Positions 17,005-24,190 of a stretch of 32,477 nt of DNA are shown here, piece after piece. The first letter of the stretch is position 1; every line of letters starts with the position of its first letter. The stretch spans positions 1 to 32,477 of IMG/VR virus record IMGVR_UViG_3300044631_001674. The stretch is one strand, 5' to 3'. The notes beneath the pieces are model-generated. The model searched no databases. It was given only the letters and a program-made list of their open reading frames with translations, and was not told the origin of the DNA. The DNA comes from a virus. Both the position numbers and the translations under genes were made by a program.

Positions 17005-19341
17005 TCAAGGATATTTGCCCCATGACTCCAGGATCGCCACTTGCCGCGCGGTCGATTCTTCCAGGTTCCCGGATGCAGATTCGACCGACTCCCGAGCGAC
17101 GATCTCGCTCGCCCAGTTCACCCCAGTATCACCGCCCCAGCCCAACCACGCGACGTACCCAGCATCCCGCCAGGGTTCGTCCTTGTACTGCGGATCAACC
17201 TCGGCGTTCTTGCGATGGCGCCCGAATGCGGCCATCCGGCCGACGGTCTCGCGCGATAGATTCTCGCCGCTCGCCAACTGGTTCGCCCGAGTCCAGCCGA
17301 CGCGAGTCATCCCCTTCACCGCGTCGCCGTGCTTCTCTCGCCATGCCAGGACCTTCTTCGCGTTGCCCTGAGCTCCTTCGGGTGGCTTGTAGGTCTTGGT
17401 CGATTCCTCCAACTCGACGGACTCAGAAGGACCCAAGAGCTTGTCGACGTTTGCCGGCGCGATCCCCAGCAGTCCGAGCATCACACCCGCCGCGGATCGA
17501 TCGATGTCCCCCTGCTTGAACTCGCTGACGATATCTGCGATCGCCTTCCGGTTCCGGTTCCACTGCTGGCGCGAGAGTCCGGCATACTCGCCGGATGGCC
17601 CCGACTCGTCGACCTCTTCCGTTGTCCCCTGGTCCGCCTGGGGAACTGGTGCCACGGCAACCGTCGTCCCGGTCGGAACGAAGTCGGCAGTCCCGGCCGT
17701 CGCCATCACCGCCTCCGCCTGATCCTGCGACAGTTGGAAGAACATCACCAACTGCGCAACGCCCGACGCTCGCGGTAGAACGCCCGCAGCGACCTTCTCC
17801 ACTATCTGAGACGCGGCTTGCACTTGCGCCCCGTTTAACGCGGTATCTGCCACCTTCTCGGTCGAAATTGGCTCAGGGGTTGCGGCTAGTGCGGCCCCGA
17901 CGTCCACCGGCGCCTGCGGTCCGTCCTGTCTCTGGTTCAGCTCCTGCTCGTAATCGCGGCCCAATTCCGTGATGGCCGTCTGATCGGTCACCCAGCCTTG
18001 CGACTTCTCAACCGCGAGCGACTGCGCCAACTGCAATCGATCGATCGGAATGACCTTCGGCTGGACGATGTTCACTTCCAACCCCTGATCCATATCGCTC
18101 ATGTAGTGGATCCCGAATCGCCGGAACTTGCCAGCATCGATCGCCAGATGGAGCACCTTCCGGATCATCTCTCGCATCTCCTGCGCCCGGATGGCCTGTT
18201 CGGCCAATCGACCTTGAACGAAAGGGCTTTGCGCGACGATCGCAGAGGCGTAGTTGTTGTTCGCGTAGTCCCCAGTCAGCATCCCCTCCGGAAACGCTTT
18301 GATCGATCCGGCCAACCTCAGCGCCGCACTCATCACCGCGACGTAGTTCTGGCTGTTGTTTGTCCCGGCCAATGGTCCCGCGTGGTACTTCTGACCGTTT
18401 CTCACGTCGAGCCGCTGAGCCCCCTGCATCGGCAGGACTCGCTGAGAGGCACCGGTAACCGGGTTCTGACCGACCACCCGAGCCATCTGCGTCAGCGCCG
18501 CTGCCTGCGTCGCCGTGACGTTCGGAGCGTGCTCGACGATGTACGCGATCGCTGCTTGCACAGCCGTCCCTTCCGCCGTGTTCGCAAGTATCTTGTCGCC
18601 CCGGCTCAAATACTGATGCGGCGTGTAGAAGTCGCTGACGCCCCGCTTTGCACCCGACCGGACGTTCCGCTTCCAGTGAAGGACACGCTTCGCCGGCGCG
18701 AAGTTCCAGTCGCTCCCCGCCTCATCCCGCACGAAGTGATACCCGAGAGGAACCGACGGCCGATCAGGGCGCGTCATCACACCGAATGACCAGGAAGGCT
18801 CAAAGTCCGCCAGGACGTACTGATCGAGTCGCCCGAGCGGTTCCGACAGTTCATCGGCTTCCCGCACGACCAGCCCAGGCGCGCCATCCCAGACCAGCTC
18901 TCCGAGGAACTCCCCGTCCTCGATCGATCGCGCAAACGACTCACGCTCCAGCCCAGGAGACCAGCCGCAGGAGACCATGAAGTCATCGATCAGCCGGTTC
19001 GCGTAGGCTTTTATCTCCGGCGACGGATGCGACACGCTCCAGTCGAATCCGGCCCCGATCGTGTAATCGGTCAGCCGCTCCACCCAGGCCCGCGCCATCG
19101 GCACTCTGGCGACCAACAGCCAGCTCATGGCCCGGATGATCTGCAGGTCGATCTCCGTCTCGTAGACCGGACGATAGCGGCCGTCCTGTCGATCCCAAAG
19201 GGTCGTCGCGTATAATCCACGGCGGAGACGGTAGCCCCAGCCGGGCTGATCCCAGAACGAGTCGGCAACGTCCACCACGTCGCCGTAGGCTTCCTGGATC
19301 GCCCCGGAACCACCCACTGCCTCAGTCATCGCATTGTCCAT
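17005..19341 (-). CDS. Portal protein with extra C-terminal domain, 778 aa
   Basis: Starts MDNAMTEAVGGSGAIQEAYG at 19341; a longer frame upstream would overlap the plus-strand gene and is unlikely. The N-terminal 480 or so residues have the portal pattern (ARAWVERLTDYTIGAGFDWS, GAPGLVVREADELSEPLGRL, KRVLHWKRNVRSGAKRG), which forms the ring at the packaging vertex. A Gln/Ala/Val linker follows, and the last 130 residues (from about 649) are a separate domain (NAKKVLAWREKHGDAVKGMT, WRDAGYVAWLGWGGDTGVNW). At 778 aa it is longer than typical 450-550 aa portals because of that domain. Next come the gp7-like protein and protease. Confidence 0.9.
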   Translation of the reverse strand: MDNAMTEAVGGSGAIQEAYGDVVDVADSFWDQPGWGYRLRRGLYATTLWDRQDGRYRPVYETEIDLQIIRAMSWLLVARVPMARAWVERLTDYTIGAGFDWSVSHPSPEIKAYANRLIDDFMVSCGWSPGLERESFARSIEDGEFLGELVWDGAPGLVVREADELSEPLGRLDQYVLADFEPSWSFGVMTRPDRPSVPLGYHFVRDEAGSDWNFAPAKRVLHWKRNVRSGAKRGVSDFYTPHQYLSRGDKILANTAEGTAVQAAIAYIVEHAPNVTATQAAALTQMARVVGQNPVTGASQRVLPMQGAQRLDVRNGQKYHAGPLAGTNNSQNYVAVMSAALRLAGSIKAFPEGMLTGDYANNNYASAIVAQSPFVQGRLAEQAIRAQEMREMIRKVLHLAIDAGKFRRFGIHYMSDMDQGLEVNIVQPKVIPIDRLQLAQSLAVEKSQGWVTDQTAITELGRDYEQELNQRQDGPQAPVDVGAALAATPEPISTEKVADTALNGAQVQAASQIVEKVAAGVLPRASGVAQLVMFFQLSQDQAEAVMATAGTADFVPTGTTVAVAPVPQADQGTTEEVDESGPSGEYAGLSRQQWNRNRKAIADIVSEFKQGDIDRSAAGVMLGLLGIAPANVDKLLGPSESVELEESTKTYKPPEGAQGNAKKVLAWREKHGDAVKGMTRVGWTRANQLASGENLSRETVGRMAAFGRHRKNAEVDPQYKDEPWRDAGYVAWLGWGGDTGVNWASEIVARESVESASGNLEESTARQVAILESWGKYP

Positions 19342-19404
19342 TTCCCGGCCCCCTTGCCCCGACAGTACCCGACCCAATTCACTTTGGCCACCCAGGAGAA
19401 CACC

Positions 19405-20061
19405 ATGCCCCGGCAGATGATCGGAACCGAAAAGATCATGCGAATCTATCGGCTCCGGCAGATGGGACTGAATTTCAGCGACATTTCGAAACGCGTCGGA
19501 TGCGCCATGAATACCGTCCGCGCTCACCTATCCGGCGAGTATCTCTACCCTCCAGCCCTTGCGTCGAAGCTCGACCGGCTCGCCCCGGCCCTGCATCTTA
19601 TCACACCGGACGATCACATATCACTTGCGGAAGCGTCCTTCCTGATCCCCACGCGGCCATCATCCAGGACGCTGGCGCGGTTCTGCCTCGACGGTTACTT
19701 GCGGTCCGCGATCATCGATAGGCGGTACTGGACCCGCTCGGAGTGGGTCGAAGAGTTCGTCCGCGCGAGATGGCCCGATGCACCGACCGGGCTTTGGGTG
19801 CATGTTTCGGCGGTGCCATACATGCTTTCGAAGAGACCTTGCGACGGATTCCGCAAGGCCCTTTCGCCGAAGATCATTTGCGGTCAGCGGGTCGTGTTCG
19901 TGCCCGATGTTCGGGCTGTTGGTCAGATGCTCGGCAATCCCATCCGGTCCGATCGGTCGATCGTTTCTGTTGCGATCGACCTGCTAGAACGTTGTAGAGG
20001 CAGAGTCATCCTGCGCCGGACAGACTTCACTCGATGCCGGATACAGTCTGCTTTTGACTAG
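19405..20061 (+). CDS. Multi-HTH putative regulator, only plus-strand gene, 218 aa
   Basis: The ATG at 19405 has CCAGGAGAACACC upstream; the 17 extra codons further up lack a ribosome site. Residues 13-45 form an HTH (LRQMGLNFSDISKRVGCAMN, then TVRAHLSG) of the resolvase/homeodomain-like type. Residues 70-118 (ISLAEASFLIPTRPSSRTLA, RFCLDGYLRSAIIDRRYWTR) resemble a MerR/excisionase-type winged HTH, and residues 130-176 may repeat that shape. It opposes every neighbour: divergent from the portal, and tail-to-tail with the gene to its right, the two stop codons overlapping in CTAG. A regulatory role is inferred. No clear promoter is visible. Confidence 0.8.
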   Translation: MPRQMIGTEKIMRIYRLRQMGLNFSDISKRVGCAMNTVRAHLSGEYLYPPALASKLDRLAPALHLITPDDHISLAEASFLIPTRPSSRTLARFCLDGYLRSAIIDRRYWTRSEWVEEFVRARWPDAPTGLWVHVSAVPYMLSKRPCDGFRKALSPKIICGQRVVFVPDVRAVGQMLGNPIRSDRSIVSVAIDLLERCRGRVILRRTDFTRCRIQSAFD

Positions 20062-21110
20062 GACTCCTTCTTGATGCGGGCGTAGCGATAAGAATCGCGG
20101 GCGCTTTCCAAATTGAAGGTGTTGAGATTCGCCCTCCACCCAATCAACTCGTCTTCCTCCCAAGATATTGAATCGTCGGAAAACTCACACGGTTTCCCGC
20201 AATCTCCAGGCAATACCGGCTGCCGGTATTCCGGCTCGGCTGGCTTGGCCGGCTCTGGCTCCTTCGCTGGTGGTTCGGCAGGAGATAGCCAGTCGCGGTG
20301 AAAAACAAATCGCAGTCCATGCCAAGCAAATCCGCAAATGTGGAAGCGGCCTTCCCGCTCGCTTTCAATCTTGCCGACCTTTCCGTCGAACTGGTGCATC
20401 TGCGGCGCCCAGTATGGATGATCCCACTCCTCCCAATCGCTTGGCCTCGTCACCCGCACCCAGTCGCCAACCTTCGGCTCCCATGCTGGCTTGGGCGTCT
20501 CGATCTTGATTCGGGCAAAACGCCATTGCATGGGACGATAGAATCCGACGTGCCCGCAAAGGAATCCGTAGGGGCGGTCCCAGTCTATCGCGAGCAAAGT
20601 ACACTCCCTCCACGGATCTGCTGTAGAGTTTTGGACCTCGACTATCTTTCCAATGTCGCCGTCATTTACCAGCCTGTAGCCTTCGCCCGGGGCTGGCTTT
20701 GGATCTGCCGGATGCTCTGGCTCCTTCGCTGGCTCATCGACAACCGGACGAGCGAAAACGCAAAAATCATCTTTGCGAACCGTCATCCCAGCAGAGATTT
20801 TGACAGGGCGCCATCCTAAGCCGTCTGGCGGATCGCTGGGCGGGCTTGCTTTCCCTTTCACCCGATCGCTAGAACACACAACCTCTCCCGGCTCAAGGAT
20901 TCGCCACTTCTTCGGCGGCTCGTCGGCTACCATTTTGTTGTCGCCGGCAAAATGGTCTGCCTGATGCTCACCAGAATCCTCCAGCATTTCATGCAACTGG
21001 ATTTCTCGCGCGGGCCTCTCGCCAATCTCGATCAGCCGATCCATCTTGTCGCTCATCACATGCAACACCGCACCGATGTGACGCAAGAGCTCATTGGTAT
21101 CCACTTCCAT
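20058..21110 (-). CDS. Modular repeat protein, 350 aa
   Basis: Starts MEVDTNELLRHIGAVLHVMS. After an N-terminal helix, several related modules follow, each of the form YR.L..GD.GK.VEF, a W-rich centre and a closing YARIK or FARIK. Clear examples are GEGYRLVNDGDIGKIVEVQN closing with MQWRFARIKIE, and YRQPVLPGDCGKPCEFSDDS closing with DSYRYARIKKE. Modules are joined by proline/lysine/glutamate linkers (PAKEPEPAKPAEPE). The repeats look like small beta folds duplicated in the phage. Function is unknown; it may bind nucleic acid or a host partner. It converges on the plus-strand regulator. Confidence 0.75.
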   Translation of the reverse strand: MEVDTNELLRHIGAVLHVMSDKMDRLIEIGERPAREIQLHEMLEDSGEHQADHFAGDNKMVADEPPKKWRILEPGEVVCSSDRVKGKASPPSDPPDGLGWRPVKISAGMTVRKDDFCVFARPVVDEPAKEPEHPADPKPAPGEGYRLVNDGDIGKIVEVQNSTADPWRECTLLAIDWDRPYGFLCGHVGFYRPMQWRFARIKIETPKPAWEPKVGDWVRVTRPSDWEEWDHPYWAPQMHQFDGKVGKIESEREGRFHICGFAWHGLRFVFHRDWLSPAEPPAKEPEPAKPAEPEYRQPVLPGDCGKPCEFSDDSISWEEDELIGWRANLNTFNLESARDSYRYARIKKES

Positions 21111-21161
21111 CACTCAACCCTCCAGTTCACCAGTAACAAAGTTCAGTCAACGCTCACGCAA

Positions 21162-21590
21162 CTACCGACCCACCTCCCAGATACACTCCCGCTCGTCAAA
21201 CCCACGGCAATCAGGACACCCAAGAAGCTCGGCCATCACTTCGCGAATCGGCTTGCCTCCGTCACTGCACCTGGATTCCGAATGCACCCAGCCACCGAAG
21301 TTCCCAGTGTGGCAAGGACGACCCGACCACCACCACCAACCTCCCGTAATGCCCCAAGTCAGCCAGCCCTTCTTCAGCTTCGGAGGCTTCCAGTCGGGCT
21401 TAAGCTGCCTGACTGGCTTAGGCGGTTCCGTGGCAATCGGGCGCCAAATCAACCGGATATTCTCGCCGTACAATGTTTCGCAAAGATGTTTCACTACGAC
21501 GTCACCCTCTGCGACTTCCCCAATGACAAGCCGGAATCCGTCCTTGATGAATCCCCTCGGCACCTGAACCTGAACCCATTCGCATTCCAT
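21162..21590 (-). CDS. Trp-rich accessory protein, 142 aa
   Basis: Starts MECEWVQVQVPRGFIKDGFR. A basic proline/lysine segment (KPDWKPPKLKKGWLTWGI) is followed by an unusual tryptophan run (GGWWWWSGRPCHTGNFGGW) and a cysteine pair near the end (LLGCPDCRGF), suggesting a small zinc-containing fold. The ATG has GAGGTGTGGTG upstream. The first half resembles the modules of the downstream 350-aa protein only loosely. Function is unknown. Confidence 0.65.
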   Translation of the reverse strand: MECEWVQVQVPRGFIKDGFRLVIGEVAEGDVVVKHLCETLYGENIRLIWRPIATEPPKPVRQLKPDWKPPKLKKGWLTWGITGGWWWWSGRPCHTGNFGGWVHSESRCSDGGKPIREVMAELLGCPDCRGFDERECIWEVGR

Positions 21591-21622
21591 CACCACACCT
21601 CACTAGAAAAAAAGTTCGTTAC

Positions 21623-21642
21623 AAGGTCTCGCGCAAGACCTT
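21623..21642. repeat. 20-bp palindrome, copy 5
   Basis: Plus strand AAGGTCTCGCGCAAGACCTT, one change from the perfect palindrome. It lies just downstream of the HTH gene at 21649-21876 and, with copy 6, brackets that gene. Confidence 0.9.
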
Positions 21643-21648
21643 CCAAAA

Positions 21649-21876
21649 TCAACGACCGTCCCGGTACTCATCGTCGATCGGAGCACGGCAAACCAAGTCC
21701 GGCGGACGTCCGATTGGCTCGCACGTCCACTCGCTCATCTGCGTCGCCGACACCCCGGCACACTGAGCAAAGGCCCGCAACGTCATCCCGTGGCTCTGCC
21801 GGAGATTCCGCCGCAAGACCTTCATCGCCTCGACCAGCCGGTCACGCTCCAGCCGGATCGCCATCTCTTGTTCCAT
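21649..21876 (-). CDS. XRE-type HTH protein, 75 aa
   Basis: Starts MEQEMAIRLERDRLVEAMKV at the ATG 21876, with AAGGAGACAG upstream; the longer frame would translate the palindrome. Residues 24-48 (LRQSHGMTLRAFAQCAGVSA, then TQMSEWT) match the helix 2-helix 3 part of an XRE/Cro-type HTH, the recognition helix being SATQMSEW. The C-terminus is short and acidic. It is a small DNA-binding protein flanked on both sides by the palindrome, 7 nt downstream of its stop and 22 nt upstream of its start, making it the best local candidate for the protein that reads that site. Confidence 0.8.
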   Translation of the reverse strand: MEQEMAIRLERDRLVEAMKVLRRNLRQSHGMTLRAFAQCAGVSATQMSEWTCEPIGRPPDLVCRAPIDDEYRDGR

Positions 21877-21897
21877 CGCTGTCTCCTTGTTCAATGC

Positions 21898-21917
21898 AAG
21901 GTCTCGCGTGAGACCTT
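21898..21917. repeat. 20-bp palindrome, copy 6
   Basis: Plus strand AAGGTCTCGCGTGAGACCTT, one change from perfect. It overlaps the TAA stop of ssb (21917-21919) and lies 21 nt upstream of the HTH gene start. Confidence 0.9.
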
Positions 21918-22300
21918 TAGAAAAGGGTGTAGTCATCGAACGGATCGACGGGCTCGGACTTCGGGGCCGATCGCTCGCCCTTGCCCTTGAGCAACTGGAC
22001 GGACAGGACCAGGATCTTTGTCTTGGTCCGCTTCTCCCCGTCCTTCTCCCATGAGTCCGTCTTGAGCTTCCCGGTCACCATCAACGGGTCGCCCTTTGCG
22101 GCGTAGTTGTTGACCACGTCCGCGAGCTTGCCCCATGCGACGCACTCGGCGAAGAACGGATCGTCAATCCACTCGTCGCCCTTCTTGCGCCTCTCGTTGA
22201 TCGCTAGGGCGAAGTTGCAGACCTGCGACTCACCGACCGATCGCAGCTCCGGATCCCGCGTGAGATTCCCGACCAGAATGACTTGATTGAATGCCGCCAC
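21917..22300 (-). CDS. ssb: Single-stranded DNA-binding protein, 127 aa
   Basis: Binds and protects single-stranded DNA during replication and recombination. A GTG start at 22300 has AGGAG upstream and gives an N-terminus AAFNQVILVGNLTRDPELR, the classical SSB OB-fold opening. CNFALAINERRKKGDEWIDD and FFAECVAWGKLADVVNNYAA continue the fold, and KGDPLMVTGKLKTDSWEKDG is the L45-loop region. The usual C-terminal DDIPF tip is changed to DDYTLF, which keeps the acidic-hydrophobic character that recruits partners. It lies directly after a tRNA-like element; its stop overlaps palindrome copy 6. Confidence 0.95.
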   Translation of the reverse strand: MAAFNQVILVGNLTRDPELRSVGESQVCNFALAINERRKKGDEWIDDPFFAECVAWGKLADVVNNYAAKGDPLMVTGKLKTDSWEKDGEKRTKTKILVLSVQLLKGKGERSAPKSEPVDPFDDYTLF

Positions 22301-22338
22301 AGTTGATCTCCTGAAAAAAACTAGAACACCTAACCCAT

Positions 22339-22412
22339 TCCCGCCTGCCGGATTTGAACCGGCAATTCCCAGCGTTGCCGCTGGTCGTGTTTCCTGCATA
22401 CACCACGGCGGG
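22339..22412 (-). tRNA. Degenerate tRNA-like element, possible tRNA-Cys(GCA)
   Basis: A 7-bp acceptor stem with one mismatch (CCCGCCG/AGGCGGG), a D-arm (GTGT/ACAC) with a normal AxxxAGGAA-type loop, and a perfect T-arm (GCCGG TTCAAAT CCGGC) are visible with total length near 74 nt. In the standard register the anticodon loop would be CGGCAAC with GCA in positions 34-36, but base 33 is G rather than T, and the anticodon stem pairs best when shifted by one. CCA is not encoded. It may be a decayed tRNA, a tRNA mimic or an attachment-site remnant. Confidence 0.45.
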
Positions 22413-22418
22413 AGCCGA

Positions 22419-22598
22419 CTACTCAACCTTTGGAGGCGTCACGTCGCCTGTGACCCACTCGGCGGCTTCCTCAAACGGATTGCCGATGTTCTGATCGACC
22501 CAAGTTCCAACGCCACCGCCAAACACAAACGCTCCAAAGATCGCAAAAAACAGAACCAAGTCAGCCAAACCGCGTCGATTTCTTTTGTCACGTCGCAC
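22419..22598 (-). CDS. Small membrane protein, 59 aa
   Basis: A GTG start at 22598 with AAGGAG upstream gives a basic N-terminus (RRDKRNRRGL) followed by one strongly hydrophobic helix (ADLVLFFAIFGAFVFGGGVG) and an acidic tail ending TPPKVE, which predicts a single-pass protein with the N-terminus inside. It is immediately upstream of the tRNA-like element. Function is unknown. Confidence 0.6.
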   Translation of the reverse strand: MRRDKRNRRGLADLVLFFAIFGAFVFGGGVGTWVDQNIGNPFEEAAEWVTGDVTPPKVE

Positions 22599-22622
22599 AA
22601 TCAAACTCCTTGTTCGTCGTAC

Positions 22623-22835
22623 CTAATCCGCGATCACCAACGCAGTGAGGCGTTCCAACTTTGCAAACAACTTCTCGCTTGGTCGCTTGCCTGTCTTGTA
22701 GCACGCAATGTATTCGTCCTTTGCCGCGACAAGATCTCGGAGAAAATCACGCTCCATCACCAGCATTCGCCCTTGCTCGCTGTCGTTCGCAATCTCCGCT
22801 GCTTCTAACTCTGAAATCCGTCTGAACTTGCTCAT
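22623..22835 (-). CDS. Small helical protein, 70 aa
   Basis: Starts MSKFRRISELEAAEIANDSE with AAAGGAT upstream and is almost entirely helical with mixed charge (RDFLRDLVAAKDEYIACYKT). No membrane segment or motif is recognised. It overlaps the end of the preceding zinc-ribbon gene by 89 nt. Part of the accessory block; function unknown. Confidence 0.6.
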   Translation of the reverse strand: MSKFRRISELEAAEIANDSEQGRMLVMERDFLRDLVAAKDEYIACYKTGKRPSEKLFAKLERLTALVIAD

Positions 22836-23037
22836 TGCTTTTGTATCCTTTGAACCAATACCAAACTCGCTCAAACCAAAACGGTCGCCCGCAATCTCGG
22901 CAAATCAACCTGTCGTGCGGATTGCCGCGCCAACCAACGATCTCTGACCCCCAAAAGAATCCGTATCCGTCGCACTTGCAGACAGGACGACGAACAATCG
23001 AATCCACCGAAGTCCTACTTGCGGCTTTTTCTGACAT
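22747..23037 (-). CDS. Zinc-ribbon-like small protein, 96 aa
   Basis: Starts MSEKAASRTSVDSIVRRPVC with AAAGGAAAAG upstream. Cysteines in CKCDGYGFFWGSE and LICRDCGRPFWFERVWYWF form a CxC/CxxC pair typical of a small zinc ribbon, followed by aromatic residues. The last 30 or so codons overlap the next gene by 89 nt in a different frame and look less protein-like (RVRSSGDCERQRARANAG), so the conserved part probably ends near the next start. Confidence 0.6.
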   Translation of the reverse strand: MSEKAASRTSVDSIVRRPVCKCDGYGFFWGSEIVGWRGNPHDRLICRDCGRPFWFERVWYWFKGYKSNEQVQTDFRVRSSGDCERQRARANAGDGA

Positions 23038-23088
23038 GGATGCTTTTCCTTTACGGACTCGGTGATTCGTAGCGTTAAAAATTACAAA

Positions 23089-23319
23089 TCACCCAACACG
23101 AACTAGCCGCACCTTGCCGCCAGATGTCAAAAGATCGATCGAAAGCAACCCATGAACATCATCAAACGTGGCTGGGATGCATCTCTGCCCCGATTCCGTC
23201 GTCAATTCCTTGCATCCTTCAACATGCCCGACCGTGCCATCAAGCCTTTTGTGATGAATCTCTTCGGTTGATTCATGCACCCTAACCCGGATTCCCGTCT
23301 CTGCATGTTGAAAAATCAT
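23089..23319 (-). CDS. Small accessory protein, 76 aa
   Basis: Starts MIFQHAETGIRVRVHESTEE with GGAGGCAGAC upstream; upstream in-frame methionines lack a comparable site. It is a small beta-rich protein (HKRLDGTVGHVEGCKELTTE, DDVHGLLSIDLLTSGGKVRL) without membrane segments. It follows a 190-bp stretch with no convincing gene. Function is unknown. Confidence 0.6.
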   Translation of the reverse strand: MIFQHAETGIRVRVHESTEEIHHKRLDGTVGHVEGCKELTTESGQRCIPATFDDVHGLLSIDLLTSGGKVRLVRVG

Positions 23320-23507
23320 GTCTGCCTCCATCGCCATCAAAACCAAAAACCAAAAGGATCGGGCAGGGTTCGACACCTGCTTGCGTTGCCCGCCGGCCTC
23401 GCCATCTACTCGCGGGTGCTTGTCTCGTCAGGACAAATATGCGGACTCCCCGAGCGCCACCGCCATCACCCTGCGTGGTTCCCGCCACGCCGCCGATCCA
23501 GTCTCCG
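23320..23507. other. Low-confidence stretch without a clear gene
   Basis: Only a poorly coding open frame (Arg/Gly-rich, 23282-23551) and 12-22 codon frames cross this interval. It holds a 5-bp hairpin with a 7-nt loop (TTGTC/GACAA on the minus strand) that looks like an anticodon arm, but no matching acceptor or T-arm is present. I call no gene here. Confidence 0.5.
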
Positions 23508-23858
23508 TCAAATGTTCTTGCTGTGTTTCTCGTTCTCTCCATGCTTTCCAAAAGCCATCGGGTAGTAATGGAAAGAACCGTTGCCGTCGTCCTCGATTGC
23601 TCCCATCACGCAATCGGCCCAGTAAACCTCTAGCTTTCCCTCAAGCCCAATGTCGTGATGGCCTGTGTTTTGAGGCCAACTGTGCAGGAACTCAAGCAGA
23701 TCCGCGACGGCTTTGCACTCAACTTCGTTGTGCTGAAAACGAGCGTTAGCACACGCATCGTTGAATCGCTCCTCCCATCCGTCCTGCAACTTCTTGACGC
23801 AATCTAGGCACCACCCGGTATCGCTGTGGTCGCAGTTCTGCAAGTGTGGCATTGTCAT
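23508..23858 (-). CDS. Cys/His-containing accessory protein, 116 aa
   Basis: Starts MTMPHLQNCDHSDTGWCLDC; the ATG overlaps the stop of the 24-aa ORF upstream as ATGA. The first 25 residues contain C..H.....C..C, suggesting a metal-binding tip, followed by a helical segment (QDGWEERFNDACANARFQHN) and another mixed segment (GLEGKLEVYWADCVMGAIED). The HSDTGWCLDC pattern occurs in small phage proteins of unknown role. Confidence 0.65.
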   Translation of the reverse strand: MTMPHLQNCDHSDTGWCLDCVKKLQDGWEERFNDACANARFQHNEVECKAVADLLEFLHSWPQNTGHHDIGLEGKLEVYWADCVMGAIEDDGNGSFHYYPMAFGKHGENEKHSKNI

Positions 23859-23929
23859 TGTTTGTGGCCCTCGCTCTTTTGATACCAAAAACCGACTCCG
23901 AATCCGATCCAGTATCCGTCAATCGCCAT
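23855..23929 (-). CDS. Tiny ORF, 24 aa
   Basis: A 24-codon frame MAIDGYWIGFGVGFWYQKSE with an AAGAGG ribosome site, aromatic and glycine-rich. It overlaps both neighbours by a few bases, so translation coupling is likely. It may be a membrane peptide or only a coupling frame; its length makes certainty impossible. Confidence 0.35.
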   Translation of the reverse strand: MAIDGYWIGFGVGFWYQKSEGHKQ

Positions 23930-24014
23930 ACCTCTTTTCAAACAACACACCAAGAAGAAAGCCGACCCAATACGCCGTCACAACCAGTCCAGCTAAACTT
24001 GCGATGTCCAACAT
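23919..24014 (-). CDS. Tiny membrane protein, 31 aa
   Basis: MLDIASLAGLVVTAYWVGFL and LGVLFEKRYGD: one hydrophobic helix with a basic C-terminal anchor. The ATG overlaps the upstream stop in the junction motif GGTGAGTGATG shared by several neighbours. Its overlaps on both sides suggest a translated, coupled gene. Confidence 0.45.
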   Translation of the reverse strand: MLDIASLAGLVVTAYWVGFLLGVLFEKRYGD

Positions 24015-24190
24015 CACTCACCCTCCACGGCTGGCGGCTGGGGCAACTTGTTGCAAGCAACAGGCTCTTTTAGTCGCTCTAAAAAATCAATCAACGGCTG
24101 AAAACTGAGGCCATCCTGCATTTCTGCGATCCATTGATTCCATTCCGATTGGCCATCATCAAGGCCAACTGCTTCCCTCGTCGCGTCCAT
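24014..24190 (-). CDS. Small accessory protein, 58 aa
   Basis: A 58-residue frame too short for routine calling: MDATREAVGLDDGQSEWNQW, with a helical middle and ending PAVEGE. The ATG overlaps the upstream stop as TGATG with GGTGAGTG acting as ribosome site, the same junction as its neighbours. No family is recognised. Confidence 0.55.
   Translation of the reverse strand: MDATREAVGLDDGQSEWNQWIAEMQDGLSFQPLIDFLERLKEPVACNKLPQPPAVEGE

Noticed and set aside
23411-23427. TTGTC/GACAA hairpin with a 7-nt loop resembling an anticodon arm, near a GTTCGACA T-loop-like stretch
   Set aside because: The acceptor stem and spacing do not fit and the T-like loop has 8 nt; the elements cannot form one tRNA.
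23282-23551. An 89-residue minus-strand frame between small genes
   Set aside because: It overlaps both neighbours heavily, is Arg/Gly-rich and has no ribosome site, so it looks like a chance frame.
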